DNA from: Candidatus Cloacimonadota bacterium
Lineage (GTDB): Bacteria > Muiribacteriota > UBA6191 > JACPRK01
Length of the DNA: 7,099 nt
Reading direction: 5' to 3'
Assembly: GCA_021772705.1 (NCBI GenBank)
Contig: JAJFLN010000114.1
Coordinates: forward strand, 1-7,099
In this document: positions 5,743-7,099 of the stretch, one piece after another
Numbering within the stretch: the stretch's first letter is position 1
How the letters are laid out: every line of letters begins with the position of its first letter
The notes under the pieces: generated by a model
Databases searched by the model: none
Seen by the model: only the letters and a program-made list of their open reading frames with translations
Told to the model about the DNA's origin: nothing
Program-made: the position numbers and the translations under genes

Positions 5743-7099
5743 ATGCATCTACACGAACTCGGCCCGCTGCTGGCGTCGCCGGATCCAGCCCGCAGACGCC
5801 AGGCGCTTCAGCTCTTCCTGGCTTGCCAGGACCCAATCCGTATTCCCCTCCTCATCCATCTGCTGCAGGAGGCTCACACGTCGGCATGGCCCGAGATGAT
5901 CCGCCAGATCCAGAGCTTCGAGAAGCCCGCCGTGATGCAGGCCCTGACCCAGCTGCTGGAGTCCGATGCCCCCCACCCCGATTCGGCCGTCCTTTTTCTC
6001 TCTCTCGCCGTCGACCCGGACTACGACGACCTGGCCCTCGCCGCCCTGCCTGGCGCCGATACTCAGATCCAGGTCGGGCTGCTGCACTCCCTGGCCCGGA
6101 CGGCCGGTGAGCGTACCGTTGGCCGACTCCGCCCCCTCGCCAGCAGCCTGAAGGGGCTCGCCCGGGCAAACTACGAGAGGCTGTTTCGCTCCAGGGCCGG
6201 TATCGCCGGCACCGATTCTCTCCGGACCGAGGCCGAACCCACCACCCCGCCGTCCGTCGCGTTCCGCAACTTCCCCGTCGAGAAGCAGGGCCAGCCCCTG
6301 CCCGAAAGTCAGCTCCTGGGTGGCGCCGATCCGGAGACCGGTACTCAATCCCCCGCCGCTGCCTCTCCCGCCCTCAAAGATCGCATTGCCCTGCGCAAGC
6401 AGACCCGTCAGCAACAGGTAACTCGTCAATACAGGCTGGAGACGCTTCGCAACGCCTCGGGCACATTCCTCTGGGCCGCCGCCACGGCCATGCTCGCCGT
6501 GGCAGCCTGGGAGTCCCTCTCGCTGGAGGGACCGTTGCGCCTTCTCGTGGCCACCTCGTTCCTGAGCTGCACCGCTTTCTGTCTCGCCATGGGACAGCGA
6601 CTCCACCCGCTGGACCGGACGGCCCTGACTCTCCTGACCCTTGCAGCGGGGATGACCGCTTCCCATCTCGTTCCGGGAGCGGGAAAGCCCGAGCTGTTCC
6701 AGTTCATGGGCCGGGGCTCCGAGTTCTGGGCCTCCGTGGTCTGCCTCGCCGCTTCCGTCCTCCTCGCCGGTGTCAGTCTCGTCCAGCGAGAATGGACAGC
6801 CCCGGCGAGATTCCTCGGCTTCGGCATTGCCGGTTATGCATCCCTCGGGTTCCTCCAGGCCCTCGTCGAGGGCGCCCCATTCGAGCTCGCCTTCGTCGAG
6901 GCCGGCAGTCTGGCCGAAGTCCCCTGGCTCGAGCTGCAGCCCGGTTCGGTGATGACCAACTTCCTGCTGCCTGCAGCGGTGACCCTGGCGGCGCTGCGAA
7001 TGCTCCGGGGACGAACCCCGTTCCGCTGGGCCGGAGCAGGCGGCGTGATGCTCTTCCTTCTCCTGCCCTTCGTGGCCGGGGGGCTGGCCCTGACCGAGC
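5743..7099 (+). CDS. Predicted multi-pass membrane protein with a helical N-terminal domain (3' end missing)
   Basis: An open frame of 452 codons runs from ATG 5743 to the window edge without a stop, with strong G/C at third positions. Function is unknown. Residues 1-150 are Leu/Ala-rich paired helices (LGPLLASPDPARRRQALQLF, IPLLIHLL, VMQALTQLLES, VGLLHSLAR) resembling divergent HEAT repeats. Residues 160-212 form a Pro/Ala/Gln/Thr-rich, probably disordered linker, and 211-236 a charged, Arg/Gln-rich helix. Hydrophobic stretches near 240-256, 265-283, 293-310, 328-347, 357-375, 405-421 and 431-450 look like about seven membrane segments. There is no N-terminal signal peptide, so the helical region is probably cytoplasmic. 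No ATG, GTG or TTG occurs in frame between the dxs stop and 5743. AGGGA at 5731-5735 is a well-spaced ribosome binding site but lies inside the hairpin. I recognise no catalytic motif. Confidence 0.85.
   Translation, partial: MHLHELGPLLASPDPARRRQALQLFLACQDPIRIPLLIHLLQEAHTSAWPEMIRQIQSFEKPAVMQALTQLLESDAPHPDSAVLFLSLAVDPDYDDLALAALPGADTQIQVGLLHSLARTAGERTVGRLRPLASSLKGLARANYERLFRSRAGIAGTDSLRTEAEPTTPPSVAFRNFPVEKQGQPLPESQLLGGADPETGTQSPAAASPALKDRIALRKQTRQQQVTRQYRLETLRNASGTFLWAAATAMLAVAAWESLSLEGPLRLLVATSFLSCTAFCLAMGQRLHPLDRTALTLLTLAAGMTASHLVPGAGKPELFQFMGRGSEFWASVVCLAASVLLAGVSLVQREWTAPARFLGFGIAGYASLGFLQALVEGAPFELAFVEAGSLAEVPWLELQPGSVMTNFLLPAAVTLAALRMLRGRTPFRWAGAGGVMLFLLLPFVAGGLALTE

Noticed and set aside
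5681..5899. Plus-strand 72-codon frame after dxs
   Set aside because: It is out of frame with the long frame from 5743, lacks a ribosome binding site and has a Ser/Arg-rich shadow-like composition.
5749..6666. 305-codon minus-strand open frame opposite the membrane-protein gene
   Set aside because: A Gly/Gln-rich antisense translation without motifs. The plus-strand frame from 5743 is longer, has coherent membrane segments and has the expected codon bias.

Overview
The window is a GC-rich bacterial chromosomal segment. It is dominated by one plus-strand operon for the non-mevalonate (MEP) isoprenoid pathway: ispE, dxr, an uncharacterised gene, ispF and dxs, at 244-5641. Codons end mostly in G or C, and every gene in the operon either overlaps its neighbour or lies within about 10 nt of it. 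The MEP genes point to a bacterium. No part of the sequence allows a confident phylum call; an uncultivated or poorly sampled lineage is possible, but that is only an impression.

Layout. At the left edge (60-1, minus strand) are the first 20 codons of a divergent gene whose N-terminus reads as a GIY-YIG nuclease-type domain. Bases 61-243 are a divergent intergenic region. It holds a possible weak sigma70-type promoter (161-189) and a GC-rich hairpin (201-225) just ahead of ispE. The operon follows: ispE (CDP-ME kinase), dxr (DXP reductoisomerase, TTG start overlapping the ispE stop), a 253-aa unknown protein, ispF (MEcPP synthase, start overlapping the stop of the unknown) and dxs (DXP synthase, ATGA overlap with ispF). 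A 12-bp perfect hairpin (5712-5739) follows dxs. Immediately after it begins a long open frame (5743 to the window end, incomplete) for a protein with a helical, possibly HEAT-like N-terminal region, a Pro/Ala-rich linker and about seven predicted membrane segments.

How the genes work together. Dxs makes DXP from pyruvate and glyceraldehyde-3-phosphate, Dxr converts it to MEP, IspE phosphorylates CDP-ME, and IspF cyclises the product to MEcPP. The window therefore encodes four of the five steps from central metabolites to MEcPP. IspD, which makes CDP-ME, is not here, and neither are IspG and IspH. The most interesting points are the unknown gene embedded between dxr and ispF, the post-dxs hairpin whose 3' arm carries the likely ribosome binding site of the next gene, and the two edge genes that are only partly visible. 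I found no defence system, mobile element, CRISPR array or RNA gene.
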